A DNA stretch of 64,000 nucleotides from Pseudomonas grandcourensis (GCF_039909015.1 NZ_CP150919.1:1898501-1962500); one strand, 5' to 3'. Counted from the first letter of the stretch, positions 44,442 through 54,195 are shown. Notes: generated from the sequence alone by a model not told the origin. A program made the numbers and translations.

Positions 44442-45614
44442 ATGAGTCCAGTTGAACCGGTTACAGGGTTGATTCTTTCCGGTGGCGGGGCTCGGGCGGC
44501 CTATCAGGTCGGGGTGCTGGCGGCGATTGCCGAATTGCTGCCGCCGGGGGCTCGCAATCCGTTTCCAGTGATTGTCGGCACCTCGGCGGGCGCGATCAAT
44601 GCCGTCAGCCTCGCCAGCGGGGCGATGGATTTTCGTAACGCCATCGAACGTCTGACGGCCTTCTGGCAGGGCTTTCGCAGTCATCTGGTGTTGCGCAGCG
44701 ACTGGCCCGGGGTGATCCGCCAGGCCAGCCGCTTTGTCAGCCACAGTTTGCTCGGCATCGGAAGGCACATGCCGGTGGCGCTGCTCAACAGCTCGCCGCT
44801 GCGGGATCTGCTCAACGACAAGCTGCATATGGGCGGCATCGCCGAAGCGATCGCACAGCAACAATTGCATGCGGTGGCGGTCACCGCGTTCGGTTATGAG
44901 TCCGGCCAGGCAGTCACCTTCTATCAGGGCGGCGGCAAGATCGATGCCTGGTTGCGCCATCGACGCATCGGCGTTCCCACCCAACTGTCGGTTGAACATC
45001 TACTCGCCAGTTCGGCGATTCCGCTGCTGTTCGCCCCGGTGAAAATCGGCGAAGAGTATTTCGGTGATGGCGCGGTGCGTCAGTCGGCGCCGATCAGTCC
45101 GGCGCTGCATCTGGGCGCCAGTCGGGTGCTGGTGGTGGGCGTCAGCGGCAACCCGCGCGGGGTTGACCCGCAACAACCCTTGCCGCGCAGCTACACCGGT
45201 CAGCAGCCGACCCTGGCGCAGATCGGCGGGCACATGCTCAACAGTACATTCATTGACAGCCTGGAAAGCGACATCGAACTGTTACAGCGTCTGAACCAGT
45301 TCAGTCACCTGATGCCCGACGGTACACCCATCCGCGCATTGGGCGTGGCGCCGGTTGACGTATTGGTGATTTCACCGAGCCAGCCGATCGATGAGATTGC
45401 CGCGCGCCATCGCCAGGAATTGCCGGCGGCGTTGCGCCTGTTTTTGCGCGGGCCGGGTGCGACCAAGACCAGCGGGGCGGGGGTTTTGAGTTACCTGCTG
45501 TTCGAGGCGGGGTATTGCAGCGAATTGATCGAACTGGGGCGACGGGATGCGTTGGCCAAGCGCGGGGAGTTGTGCCGCTTTCTGGGGTTGGAAGAGCCTG
45601 TGCTTTCGGTTTGA
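44442..45614 (+). CDS. Patatin-like phospholipase
   Basis: A 390-residue patatin-family lipid hydrolase. Oxyanion hole GGGARAAYQVG near residue 11, catalytic Ser in GTSAGAIN (about residue 48) and catalytic Asp in DGAVRQ (about residue 209) form the Ser-Asp dyad. No signal peptide, so probably cytoplasmic or inner-membrane associated. It follows the lipid A acyltransferase by 34 bases and may be co-transcribed, linking it to envelope lipids. Confidence 0.9.
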   Translation: MSPVEPVTGLILSGGGARAAYQVGVLAAIAELLPPGARNPFPVIVGTSAGAINAVSLASGAMDFRNAIERLTAFWQGFRSHLVLRSDWPGVIRQASRFVSHSLLGIGRHMPVALLNSSPLRDLLNDKLHMGGIAEAIAQQQLHAVAVTAFGYESGQAVTFYQGGGKIDAWLRHRRIGVPTQLSVEHLLASSAIPLLFAPVKIGEEYFGDGAVRQSAPISPALHLGASRVLVVGVSGNPRGVDPQQPLPRSYTGQQPTLAQIGGHMLNSTFIDSLESDIELLQRLNQFSHLMPDGTPIRALGVAPVDVLVISPSQPIDEIAARHRQELPAALRLFLRGPGATKTSGAGVLSYLLFEAGYCSELIELGRRDALAKRGELCRFLGLEEPVLSV

Positions 45615-45632
45615 GACTTGTGGTGAGGCTTT

Positions 45633-45692
45633 CGCGAGCAGGCTCGCTCCCACAGGGATTTTCGTTCCACTGTAGGAGCGAGCCTGCTCGCG
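45633..45692. repeat. REP pair
   Basis: Inverted REP cores at 45633-45654 and 45671-45692, tightly spaced, between convergent patatin and porin genes. Confidence 0.85.
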
Positions 45693-45704
45693 AAGCTTCT
45701 TAAA

Positions 45705-46490
45705 TCAGAAGTGAACCTTGACCAGGAAGCTGGTCACGCTCTGATCGGTCTTGAAGCCCTGGCTGTCTTCGATACCGTACTTGTTTTTCCAGTAGTCGTA
45801 CTCGACACCCACGTACAACTGCTTGGCACCCAGGTTCAACGCCTTGCCCAAGTCGTATTTGACCTGCGGATTGAAGTGCAGGTTGGCGTGGTATTCGCCT
45901 TTTTTGTTCACGTCGTTGTCGACGACCCAATCCATGAAGCCGTCGATCAGCACGTCCGAGCCGCCCACCGGGATGGTGTAGGACCAGACCGGCGTGACCT
46001 GCCAGATGTTATCGCCCGGGCGGTCGCCTTCGGTGTGGCGGTTGTAGAAGTTCAGCTGGAAGTAATCGAAGCCCGGGATGGCCAGGTCGAAACCAGGGCC
46101 GATCAGGTAGGACTCGGTATCGTCTTCACCGAACTCGTAGGTCATGGCCAGCAGGACGTCCTTGATCGGGCCGAACTCGAACTTCTGGTCGAAGATCTTG
46201 TTGAACGACAGGCGCGGGCTGAGCTCACCGTAGTGGCTGTTCTTGCCCGCGAAGGCGTCTTCCTTGCCGTTGTAGAAGATCTTGTCGATGAAGAAGAAGT
46301 TGTCGCCGTATTTCCAACCGTCGGCGTGTTCAAAGGTCACCGTTTGCTGGATGCGCGGGTTGACCTGGAAGTCCTTGCCATAGAGGTAGCTCAGGCTGTT
46401 GTTCTGCCATTGCAGCAAGTCGCCGGCCATGGCCTGACCCCCCGCCAGCAATGATCCCGCCAGCATCAGGCTAGTGCACGTACGTTTCAT
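45705..46490 (-). CDS. Tsx/OmpK-like nucleoside outer-membrane channel, copy 2
   Basis: A 261-residue barrel with signal peptide (MKRTCTSLMLAGSLLAGGQ, cleavage after AMA). Features: LLQWQNNSLSYLYGKDF at the mature start, YGELSPRLSF in the middle and C-terminal LVKVHF. ATG 46490 with GGGAG upstream is the start; a 126-codon upstream extension runs through intergenic sequence. It is a close paralogue of the adjacent gene. Expected to pass nucleosides or related purine compounds, fitting the purine cluster next door. Confidence 0.88.
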   Translation of the reverse strand: MKRTCTSLMLAGSLLAGGQAMAGDLLQWQNNSLSYLYGKDFQVNPRIQQTVTFEHADGWKYGDNFFFIDKIFYNGKEDAFAGKNSHYGELSPRLSFNKIFDQKFEFGPIKDVLLAMTYEFGEDDTESYLIGPGFDLAIPGFDYFQLNFYNRHTEGDRPGDNIWQVTPVWSYTIPVGGSDVLIDGFMDWVVDNDVNKKGEYHANLHFNPQVKYDLGKALNLGAKQLYVGVEYDYWKNKYGIEDSQGFKTDQSVTSFLVKVHF

Positions 46491-46867
46491 TCGGTTGCTC
46501 CCAAAAAGTAGGTGGTTCCACGTTGTTATTTTAAAGTCGGCGCTCTGGTGTGGCGCCTGTTTCCGTAGCGGTAAAAAATCATCCATTCGGTCAGCTTTAA
46601 TGCTGTTAGCAAGAGCTGAGCCAAGGCTTTCAAAAAGCAAAAAAACTCCCGTTCGGCGGCTCAAGAGCGGTCGATTGAGAGGGGTTTTGGAGTGCCTTGG
46701 TGCCTGCCGAAGCCGGGATAAGTTGGCTTCCTGGTCAGGTTTTACATCCGGGCTTTTTTTTAAACCGGATTCGGGCGGCCGCGGAGAATACTGACTCCTC
46801 GGCCAGGTCTCAAGTGCTCCGCAACGGCGCACCGACGACAGGTTTGGGGCGCGGTTGCGGGGCAGCA
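46491..46867. other. Gene-free spacer between the two Tsx-like genes
   Basis: 377 bases with no credible gene. Read on the minus strand it contains a T7 run at about 46640-46650 downstream of imperfect GC pairing, a possible terminator of the upstream copy. Nothing else identified. Confidence 0.4.
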
Positions 46868-47653
46868 TCAGAAGTGCACCTTTACCAGCAGGCTGGTGGT
46901 GTTTTCATTGGTGTCGAAGTTGGAGCTGTTTTCGATACCGTACTTGTCTTTCCAATAGCTGTATTCGACGCCGACGTACACCTGTTTCTCCCGCCAGCCC
47001 ATGGCCTTGCCCATGTCGTACTTGATCTGCGGGTTGAAGTGCAGGTTGGCGTGATAAGTGCCGCGGGCGTTCTGGTCGTTGTCCACGACCCAGTCCATGT
47101 AGCCGTCGATCAACAGGTTCGAGTTGCCCAGTGGAAGGGTGTAGGACCAGGCGGGCGTGATCTGCCAGACGTCATCGCCAGGGCGCGAGCCTTCGGTCTG
47201 GCGATAGTAGAAATTCAGGGTGAAAAAGTTGAAGCCCGGTACCGCGAGGTCGAAACCGGGGCCGATCAGGTAGGCCTCGGTGTCGTCTTCGCCGTTCTCG
47301 TAGGTCATGGCCAGCAGCACGTCCTTGATCGGGCCGAATTCGAAACGGCGGTCGAGGATCTTGCCGAAGGAGAGGCGCGGGCTGAGCTCGCCGTAGTAGG
47401 CGTGAGCGCCTTTGTTGCGGTCTTGTTCGCCGTTGTACCAGGTGCTGTCGACGAACAGGAAGTTGTCGCCGTACTTCCAGCGGTCGGCGTGCTCGAAGGT
47501 TATCGTCTGCTGGATCGACGGGTTGACCACGAAATCCTTGCCGTACAGGTAGCTCAGGCTGTTGGTCTGCCACAGCAGCAAATCGCCGGCCATGGCCTGA
47601 CTCGCGGCCAGCAGGCCAGCACCCAACAGCAGGTTGGTTTGTGTCCGAATCAT
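46868..47653 (-). CDS. Tsx/OmpK-like nucleoside outer-membrane channel, copy 1
   Basis: A 261-residue paralogue of the neighbour, equal in length and nearly identical in plan: signal peptide ending SQAMA, LLLWQTNSLSYLYGKDF, YYGELSPRLSFGK, VSYSYWKDKYG-like C-terminal strands and terminal VKVHF. It lies 87 bases downstream of the purine permease on the same strand, so it may be co-transcribed with it. Tandem duplication with divergence, possibly for different nucleosides. Confidence 0.88.
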   Translation of the reverse strand: MIRTQTNLLLGAGLLAASQAMAGDLLLWQTNSLSYLYGKDFVVNPSIQQTITFEHADRWKYGDNFLFVDSTWYNGEQDRNKGAHAYYGELSPRLSFGKILDRRFEFGPIKDVLLAMTYENGEDDTEAYLIGPGFDLAVPGFNFFTLNFYYRQTEGSRPGDDVWQITPAWSYTLPLGNSNLLIDGYMDWVVDNDQNARGTYHANLHFNPQIKYDMGKAMGWREKQVYVGVEYSYWKDKYGIENSSNFDTNENTTSLLVKVHF

Positions 47654-47740
47654 CTGTTGCTCCCTCTTGTTTTTATTTTTGAGGCGCAGGTTGTGGCCAG
47701 GGGGCTGGCCACAGGCAGGCCCCCTTGGTTATCCGTCAGA

Positions 47741-49099
47741 TCAATGTGTGTGAGCGTGGCAGTCGTTGATGGCCGCGCGCTCGGCGCCACCCAGGATGTT
47801 GAACAACAGGTTCAGCGTTAGCGCGCTGAGGGTGGCCATGGCGATGCCACTGTGGGTGATCGGGCTCATCCACACGGGCAGGTGGGCGAAAAACTCCGGG
47901 CGTACGACCGGGATCAGGCCCATGCCGATGCTCACCGCCACCAGCAACTGGTTGCGACGGTCACCGATGTCGGCTTCCTGGAGAATCTTGATCCCCGTGG
48001 CGGCGACCATGCCGAACATCGCAATCGCTGCGCCACCCAGTACTGCCGGAGGAATCGACGCCACCAAAAACGCGGCTTTGGGCAGCAGGCTCAAGACGAT
48101 CAGCAACCCGCCGGCAACGATGGTCACCGAGCGGCAGCGCACGCCGGTCATCTGCACCAGGCCGATGTTCTGGGCGAAGGAAGAGTGGGTGAAGGTGTTG
48201 AAGAAACCGGCGAAAAACGAGGCGCCGGCATCGCACAGCAAACCGCGACGCAGCATCCGTGGGCAGACTTCCTGGCCGGTGATCTTGCCCAGCGCAAGAA
48301 ACATCCCGGTGGACTCGACGAAAATGATCACCACCACCAGGCACATCGACAGGATCGGCGCGAGCTCGAATTTCGGCATGCCGAAGTGCAGCGGAGTGAC
48401 GAATTGCAGCCATGGCGCCTGAGCCATGCCACTGAGGTCGACCATGCCGAGCAGGCCGCAGAGCACATAGCCCAGGCACATGCCGATCAGTACGGAAATG
48501 TTGACCCAGAAGCCGCGCATGAAACGGTGCACCAGCAAGATGGTGCCCAGTACCAGTGCGGCGATGGTCAGGTAGATCGGTGAACCGAATTGAGTGGCGC
48601 TCGCACCGCCGCCGGCCCAGTTCACGGCCACGGGGAACAGCGACAAACCGATTGAGGTGATGACCGTACCGGTCACCAGGGGCGGGAAGAAACGTACGAC
48701 CTTGGACATGAACGGGGCGATGATCATGCCGAAGAACCCGGCGGCGATGGTCGCGCCGAAGATCCCTTGCAGGCCGATACCGGGCATGCCGGCCATGGCG
48801 ACCATGCTGCCGACGGCGGCGAAACTGGCGCCCATCATCACCGGCATGCGAATGCCCATGGGACCGATGCCGAGGGACTGGACGATGGTGGCAATACCCG
48901 CCACCAGCAGGTCGGCGTTGATCAGGAAGGCGATTTCTTCACGACTCAGGCCAGCGGCCTGTCCGATGATCAGCGGTACCGCGATGGCACCACCGTACAT
49001 CAGCAGAACATGTTGCAAACCGACCAGGATCAGTTGCAAGAGGGGCAAACGCTGAATGGCGGGTGCGTCGGGGATGCGCGCTTCGGATAGCTCGGACAT
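47741..49099 (-). CDS. NCS2-family purine permease (urate/xanthine type)
   Basis: A 452-residue nucleobase:cation symporter-2 with about 14 helices. The family signature VESTGMFLALGKITGQ lies near residue 265, and NTFTHSSFAQNIGLVQMTGVRCR near 300 (key residues Asn, Ser, Gln) corresponds to the conserved QN-rich region of urate/xanthine carriers such as UapA/PucJK. Likely delivers urate or xanthine to PuuD. Same strand as puuD. Confidence 0.9.
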   Translation of the reverse strand: MSELSEARIPDAPAIQRLPLLQLILVGLQHVLLMYGGAIAVPLIIGQAAGLSREEIAFLINADLLVAGIATIVQSLGIGPMGIRMPVMMGASFAAVGSMVAMAGMPGIGLQGIFGATIAAGFFGMIIAPFMSKVVRFFPPLVTGTVITSIGLSLFPVAVNWAGGGASATQFGSPIYLTIAALVLGTILLVHRFMRGFWVNISVLIGMCLGYVLCGLLGMVDLSGMAQAPWLQFVTPLHFGMPKFELAPILSMCLVVVIIFVESTGMFLALGKITGQEVCPRMLRRGLLCDAGASFFAGFFNTFTHSSFAQNIGLVQMTGVRCRSVTIVAGGLLIVLSLLPKAAFLVASIPPAVLGGAAIAMFGMVAATGIKILQEADIGDRRNQLLVAVSIGMGLIPVVRPEFFAHLPVWMSPITHSGIAMATLSALTLNLLFNILGGAERAAINDCHAHTH

Positions 49100-49190
49100 G
49101 CAACACCTCGGATCTTTTTATTCTTGTGATTTACAGCTGCAGTGCCGCTGGCAGCTGTATTCGAATCTGGTGGGCCGCTTTGCGGCCATT

Positions 49191-49250
49191 CGCGGGCAAG
49201 CCCGCTCCCACACAGGCCATGCAAAACCTGTGGGAGCGAGCCTGCTCGCG
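49191..49250. repeat. REP pair
   Basis: CGCGGGCAAGCCCGCTCCCA (49191) and inverted GGGAGCGAGCCTGCTCGCG ending 49250 between the permease and puuD. The left arm is a variant core. Confidence 0.8.
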
Positions 49251-49263
49251 AAGCTTTTAACGA

Positions 49264-50565
49264 TTAATTGGTCTGGGCTCCCTGCACAATCCAGGCACCG
49301 ATCAGGTCACGTTCCTGCTGGGTCATCTGCGTGATGTTGCCCAGTGGCATGATCTGGCTGGTGACGGCTTGCGCCTGAATCCGCGGTGCGTTCTGGCGGA
49401 TCTGCTCGGGAGTGTCGAACATCACACCGGCAGGGGCCGCACTGAACAGCGGACTGGTCGGCTTGGCCGAGTGGCAAACCGCGCAACGTTCTTGAATCAC
49501 GCTGTGCACTTTGTCAAAGCCAGGGCCGGCGTTGGACGCTTGCGCCGGTGCGGCGGCTGGCGCCTCTGCAGGTTTGGCTTCAGCCGGTTTCAAACCACCG
49601 CCCACTGCTGTTTCCGGCAGCGGCTGGTATTCGATCTTCGCTGGGGCCTTGGCCACTTCCGGGCTGTTCAGCGGCGCAGGGCCGGTGACGTAAGCCAGGC
49701 TGATCATGCCGACGGCTGCCACGGGCAGGGTCCAGGCAAACTTGTGGCTGTCGTGACGGGTGTTGAAGTAGTGACGCACCAACACTGCCAGTACCGCGAT
49801 CCCGGCCAGGATCAACCAGTTGTACTGGCTGCCGTAGGTGCTCGGGAAGTGGTTGCTGATCATGATGAACAGCACCGGCAAGGTGAAGTAGTTGTTGTGA
49901 CGCGAACGCAGCAGGCCTTTGGCCGGCAATGCCGGGTCCGGCGTGCGGTTTTCGGCGATCGCCGCAACCAGTGCGCGTTGCGCCGGCATGATGATGCGGA
50001 ACACGTTGCCGACCATGATGGTGCCGATGATCGCGCCGACGTGCAGGTACGCACCCCGACCGCTGAACACTTTGCTGAAGCCGTAGGCCGCGGCGATGAT
50101 CAGGACGAATAGGATGCCGCCGAGCAGGGCAGGGCGTTTGCCCAGGGCCGAGTCGCACAGGAAGGAGTAGACGAACCAGCCGATGAACAGCGAGCCGATA
50201 CCGATGGCCACGCCTTCAGGACCGCTAAGGGAACTGCCCGGAGCCAGCAGGTAGAGCGTCGGGTTGGAGTAGAACACCACGCACAGCAGCGCGATACCCG
50301 ACATCCAGGTGAAGTAGGCTTCCCATTTGAACCAGTGCAGGTTGTCCGGCATGGTTGGTGGAGCCAGCTTGTATTTTTCCAGGTGGTAGATGCCGCCACC
50401 GTGGATTGCCCACAAATCGCCAGCCAGACCGCTTTTCGGGTTGACCCGATTGAGGTTGTTTTCCAGCCATACGAAATAGAACGACGCACCGATCCAGGCC
50501 ACGCCAGTAATCATGTGAACCCAGCGCACGCTCAGGTTCAGCCATTCCAACAGATGTGCTTCCAC
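49264..50565 (-). CDS. puuD: Membrane urate oxidase PuuD with c-type cytochrome
   Basis: A 433-residue protein: about eight membrane helices (1-275) beginning LSVRWVHMITGVAWIGASFY, an Ala/Pro/Lys linker, and a C-terminal cytochrome c domain with CAVCH near residue 361. This architecture defines the integral-membrane urate hydroxylase that oxidises urate to 5-hydroxyisourate and passes electrons to the respiratory chain rather than producing peroxide. First committed step of the pathway encoded around it. Confidence 0.94.
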   Translation of the reverse strand: MEAHLLEWLNLSVRWVHMITGVAWIGASFYFVWLENNLNRVNPKSGLAGDLWAIHGGGIYHLEKYKLAPPTMPDNLHWFKWEAYFTWMSGIALLCVVFYSNPTLYLLAPGSSLSGPEGVAIGIGSLFIGWFVYSFLCDSALGKRPALLGGILFVLIIAAAYGFSKVFSGRGAYLHVGAIIGTIMVGNVFRIIMPAQRALVAAIAENRTPDPALPAKGLLRSRHNNYFTLPVLFIMISNHFPSTYGSQYNWLILAGIAVLAVLVRHYFNTRHDSHKFAWTLPVAAVGMISLAYVTGPAPLNSPEVAKAPAKIEYQPLPETAVGGGLKPAEAKPAEAPAAAPAQASNAGPGFDKVHSVIQERCAVCHSAKPTSPLFSAAPAGVMFDTPEQIRQNAPRIQAQAVTSQIMPLGNITQMTQQERDLIGAWIVQGAQTN

Positions 50566-50615
50566 AGTCTTTACCTCTCGCCTGTCACTCTGTTGTCGAG
50601 TGATCAGACCTTCTC

Positions 50616-51119
50616 TTATTGGTGGGGGGCGAGGATCAAACGCTCATCCTCTTTGAAAAAATGCTCATCGCAGTTATTGCCTGTGCCACTGCGATCAACC
50701 ACCAGGAAGTCATCCCGCTTTTCGATCGTCAGCACCGGGTGGTGCCAAACGCCGCGATGGTAATTGATGCCCTGCCTGCCGTTGGTGACGAAGGCGCGGA
50801 CCAAGCCTGATACAGGTTCATCGCCAAGTGGCGCGACCACGATCAGAAAGGGGTTGCCGAGCAGCGGAATGAAAGCCTGGCTGCCCAGCGGGTGGCGCTC
50901 CAGCATGCTGACGGTCAGCGGCATGTCCTGCGCGTCGGCGCGGAAGATGCTGATGATCGCGTTGTCCTCTGGCGTAGCGGTTTCGACCACAGCCAGTTTA
51001 TGGAAGCGCATGGTCGAACCGTTGTTGATCATGAAGTGATCGCTGCCGTCGGTTTCGATCACGTCACCGAAAGGGGCGAAGGCTTCTTTGGTCAGCGGTT
51101 CAATCGTCAGTGTGCGCAT
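50616..51119 (-). CDS. allA: Ureidoglycolate lyase
   Basis: A 167-residue AllA-family enzyme releasing urea and glyoxylate from ureidoglycolate. Conserved parts: MRTLTIEPLTKEAFAPFGDV, ALARHPLGSQAFIPL-like (ERHPLGSQAFIPL) and INYHRGVWHHPV with the catalytic-site His/Lys region. The frame is open to 51182, but those codons (GASLLAMAS) translate a REP element; ATG 51119 with GGAAAAG upstream is the start. Confidence 0.92.
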   Translation of the reverse strand: MRTLTIEPLTKEAFAPFGDVIETDGSDHFMINNGSTMRFHKLAVVETATPEDNAIISIFRADAQDMPLTVSMLERHPLGSQAFIPLLGNPFLIVVAPLGDEPVSGLVRAFVTNGRQGINYHRGVWHHPVLTIEKRDDFLVVDRSGTGNNCDEHFFKEDERLILAPHQ

Positions 51120-51161
51120 GCTGTTCTTTTCCGAATTCTGTGTTGTTTGTTTTGACGCCAT

Positions 51162-51222
51162 CGCGAGCAAGCTCGCTCCCACATTTGGAATGCAATCCCC
51201 TGTGGGAGCGAGCTTGCGCGCG
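51162..51222. repeat. REP pair
   Basis: CGCGAGCAAGCTCGCTCCCA at 51162 and inverted GGGAGCGAGCTTGCGCGCG ending 51222 (one changed base), between alc and allA. Confidence 0.8.
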
Positions 51223-51236
51223 ATTGGGTTCAGCGC

Positions 51237-52232
51237 TTATTTAGCGACCTTGCCCAGTACACGCAGGCGGCTCACACCACCATCCGGGAACACGTTCAGG
51301 CGGATGTGGGTGATCGGGCCCAGTGCCTTGATCTGCTCGGCGAAGGTGTGTTCGGCGTGCATTTCCAGTTTCTGCGCCGGCAGCAGTTCGCGCCAGAACA
51401 GCGATTGGGTTTCGATCTGGCTGTCGGTGCCGCCCTTCACGAACGCGCCCTGAATCGAGCAGGTGTCCGGGTAGTTGCCCTTGAAGTGCAGGGTGTCGAC
51501 GATGACTTTCTCGACTTCGCCGGCATGACCCAGCGCGACGATGACCCAGTCATTGCCTGGCGTGCGACGACGTGCGGTTTCCCAGCCGTCGCCCATGTTG
51601 ATGCCACGGCCCGGGTTGAGGATGTTGCTCATGCGGCCGAAGTGTTCGTCGGAGCAGGCGAGGGCGCGGCCGCCGTTGAGGGCTGAGGCCAGGTCGACTT
51701 GCTCGTTGTCGCCGGTAGCCGACCAGTCACGGAACGGCACACCGTACACGCGCAGACGGGCCACGCCGCCATCCGGGTAGATGTTGAAGCGCAGGTGGCT
51801 GAAGGCCTGGTCGTTGTTGATTTCGTGGAAGTGGTGGCTGTTGCCTTGCAGCTCGACGGCGGACAGCACTTCAATCCACTGGGTGTTTTCGTTCGGCTCG
51901 CCTTCGGCCAGGAAGCAGGCTTCCAGGGACGCCGACGGCGGGAAGTTGCCGGTGAAGAATGAAGTGTCGATGTCGACGCCCTTGATCGAACCCGGTACGC
52001 CCAGGCGGATCACGGCGCTGTCGAAGCCTTCGAAGCGCTTGCGGCGCGACTCCCAGCCGTCCATCCACTTGCCGTTGTCATCGAACACGCCCTCCTTCCA
52101 TACGGCCGGGGTCGGTTGGAACAGACGGTTGGCGTCTGCGAACCAGTCATCGGTGACCGAGATGATTTTGGTGCCCAGGCGGGCATCGGCCAGGTTGACG
52201 AACTTCTCGAAAGGTACGGCGTAAGCTTTCAT
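51237..52232 (-). CDS. alc: Allantoicase
   Basis: A 331-residue allantoicase converting allantoate to ureidoglycolate and urea. It has the two tandem homologous beta-sandwich repeats of the family: [20 protein letters not shown] in the first and [19 protein letters not shown] in the second (GWE..RR motif in both). Each repeat ends with the [14 protein letters not shown] strand ([13 protein letters not shown] and [13 protein letters not shown]). Normal length. Confidence 0.95.
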   Translation of the reverse strand: MKAYAVPFEKFVNLADARLGTKIISVTDDWFADANRLFQPTPAVWKEGVFDDNGKWMDGWESRRKRFEGFDSAVIRLGVPGSIKGVDIDTSFFTGNFPPSASLEACFLAEGEPNENTQWIEVLSAVELQGNSHHFHEINNDQAFSHLRFNIYPDGGVARLRVYGVPFRDWSATGDNEQVDLASALNGGRALACSDEHFGRMSNILNPGRGINMGDGWETARRRTPGNDWVIVALGHAGEVEKVIVDTLHFKGNYPDTCSIQGAFVKGGTDSQIETQSLFWRELLPAQKLEMHAEHTFAEQIKALGPITHIRLNVFPDGGVSRLRVLGKVAK

Positions 52233-52322
52233 TCTTCTTGTCTGCCTTTAAATAAGTGGCTTGGGATGCTTGCGAGGCCCTGGGTAGATTCGGCGTTCTT
52301 GAATCCGCTCAGGCCAGGCTTG

Positions 52323-52838
52323 CTATAGGGTCAGTAATCGGAACAGGGCGATCTTGTTGATCTCCGCCAGCGCGCATTTGAACTCGGTGTCGACCGGGTT
52401 GTGGATGCGCGTTTCGAACGCTGCGAGGATCTGATGCCGGTTGCTGCCTTTTACCGCCATGATGAAGGGAAACTTGAACTTGGCCTTGTAGGCGTCGTTC
52501 AGCTCGGTGAAGCGCTGGAACTCTTCGGCCGTGCATTGGTGAATACCGGCGCCAGCCTGTTCATTGGTGCTGGCTTCGGTCAACTGGCCCTGGACGGCCG
52601 CACGGCCTGCCAGGTCCGGGTGAGCGTTGATCAGTGCAAGCTGGCTTGCATGATCGGCGCTCAACAGGATGTCGCTCATGCGCTGGTGCAGGGGCTCGAT
52701 CTGGTCGATCGAAGCGTCCTGGCCCAGGTCGAAGGCCTTCTCGGCCACCCATGGCGAATGTTCGTAGATGTCGGCGAAAGCGGCGACGAAGGCATCGCGG
52801 CTCAGGGCCGAAGGTTTTACGGTTTGAAAGGTGCTCAT
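52323..52838 (-). CDS. uraD: OHCU decarboxylase
   Basis: A 171-residue all-helical enzyme making S-allantoin from 2-oxo-4-hydroxy-4-carboxy-5-ureidoimidazoline. Conserved: FADIYEHSPWVAEKAF with the catalytic His (about residue 29), LINAHPDLAG with the HPDL motif (about 74) and the C-terminal ETRIHNPVDTE. ATG 52838 overlaps the puuE stop (ATGA), showing coupling. Confidence 0.95.
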   Translation of the reverse strand: MSTFQTVKPSALSRDAFVAAFADIYEHSPWVAEKAFDLGQDASIDQIEPLHQRMSDILLSADHASQLALINAHPDLAGRAAVQGQLTEASTNEQAGAGIHQCTAEEFQRFTELNDAYKAKFKFPFIMAVKGSNRHQILAAFETRIHNPVDTEFKCALAEINKIALFRLLTL

Positions 52839-53761
52839 TTGGCAGCCCCTGTGTACGGGTGGGTTTCTTGCCAGTGGCGCGCGATGTCGACGCGACGGCT
52901 GAACCACACCTGTTCATGACTTTTAGCGTATTCGATAAAGCGCTTGAGTGACGCCAGACGCGCCGGACGGCCGATCAGGCGGCAGTGCAAGCCGATCGAC
53001 AGCATTTTCGGTGCCTCGGCGCCTTCGGCGTAGAGCACATCGAACGCGTCTTTCAGGTATTCGAAGAAGTCGTCGCCCTTGTTGAAACCCTGGACCTGGG
53101 TGAAGCGCATGTCGTTGGTGTCCAGGGTATACGGGATCACCAGGTGCGGCTTGCCGGTCGGGTTGTTCGGTTCCCAGTAGGGCAGGTCGTCGTCGTAGGT
53201 GTCGCAGTCGTAGAGGAAACCACCTTCTTCCATTACCAGACGACGGGTGTTCGGGCCGGTGCGGCCGGTGTACCAGCCCAGCGGGCGTTCGCCGGTGATT
53301 TCGGTGAGGATGCGGATCGCTTCGAGCATGTGCTCGCGTTCCTGGTTCTCGTCCATGTACTGGTAGTCGATCCAGCGATAGCCGTGGCTGCAGATCTCGT
53401 GGCCGGCATCGACCATGGCGCGGATCACGTCCGGGTGACGCTGGGCGGCCATGGCCACGGCGAAGATGGTCAGGGGAATGTCGAATTCCTTGAACAGTTT
53501 CAGGATCCGCCACACGCCGGCACGGCTGCCATACTCGTAGAGGGATTCCATGCTCATGTTGCGCGCGCCTTGCAGCGGCTGGGCAGAAACCATTTCCGAG
53601 AGGAACGCTTCGGACTCTTTATCGCCGTGCAGGATGTTGCGCTCGCCGCCTTCTTCGTAATTGAGTACGAACGACAGGGCGATTCGGGCATTGCCCGGCC
53701 AGTGTGGGTGAGGAGGGTTACTGCCGTAACCGACCAGGTCGCGTGGGTAGTCAGCGCTCAC
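52835..53761 (-). CDS. puuE: Metal-independent allantoinase PuuE
   Basis: A 308-residue polysaccharide-deacetylase-fold allantoinase opening allantoin to allantoate. Marks: MSADYPRDLVGYGSNPPHPH N-terminus, SFVLNYEEGGERN, EICSHGYRWIDYQY and a C-terminal IGLHCRLIGRPARL. First gene of the puuE-uraD pair facing the shared promoter region with uraH. A TTGTATACAA box lies 89 bases upstream. Confidence 0.95.
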   Translation of the reverse strand: MSADYPRDLVGYGSNPPHPHWPGNARIALSFVLNYEEGGERNILHGDKESEAFLSEMVSAQPLQGARNMSMESLYEYGSRAGVWRILKLFKEFDIPLTIFAVAMAAQRHPDVIRAMVDAGHEICSHGYRWIDYQYMDENQEREHMLEAIRILTEITGERPLGWYTGRTGPNTRRLVMEEGGFLYDCDTYDDDLPYWEPNNPTGKPHLVIPYTLDTNDMRFTQVQGFNKGDDFFEYLKDAFDVLYAEGAEAPKMLSIGLHCRLIGRPARLASLKRFIEYAKSHEQVWFSRRVDIARHWQETHPYTGAAK

Positions 53762-53849
53762 TGCAGGCTTCCTTCTTATTCGATGATGACGGTTGGTGTG
53801 ACGCAGCTGAAAATCGGGTGGCAGGCTGGCGTCACAGCGATGGGCTGAT

Positions 53850-53859
53850 TGTATACAAC
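53850..53859. promoter_or_regulatory. Purine-cluster palindrome, puuE side
   Basis: Perfect palindrome TTGTATACAA in the AT-rich 434-base puuE/uraH intergenic region (53762-54195), which otherwise holds no gene. Candidate operator, see findings. Confidence 0.6.
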
Positions 53860-54054
53860 TTTATATTCACTTTGTAAGCCTGATTTTTCGCATTTTTCAC
53901 CGACTGTCATCTTTTACTGCTATTGGCGTGAGCCTGCAAGAAATCTGCCTGACTGGTCAATTATTGATTGAGGGGCTCATAGGCTGTGCGGTTTAGCGTG
54001 AATTTGACGGCAAATAGGCGGATGACGGGAGTAATGCGAAAAATGTCGTTTTTA

Positions 54055-54064
54055 TTGTGTACAA
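54055..54064. promoter_or_regulatory. Purine-cluster palindrome, uraH side
   Basis: TTGTGTACAA, one mismatch from the box at 53850, lying 131 bases before the uraH ATG. Confidence 0.55.
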
Positions 54065-54195
54065 TTTTTTTGAAAAATGTCTTAATCAGTCGCTCGCCGC
54101 AGCTTTTCGTGCTCCGAATCGGTGCGGTCTCCTTTTCAACTGACTTCGGGAGGCGCGAAGTCTGACTGCTCCACGCAGGCAGGCGCGCAGAATCA

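Noticed and set aside
46491..46868. Long N-terminal extension of the second Tsx-like protein
   Set aside because: It would bury the signal peptide behind 126 unrelated residues; ATG 46490 has GGGAG and a clean signal sequence.
51120..51182. Longer N-terminus of AllA starting MGASLLAMASKQ
   Set aside because: These codons translate a REP palindrome; the internal ATG has the family start and a ribosome site.
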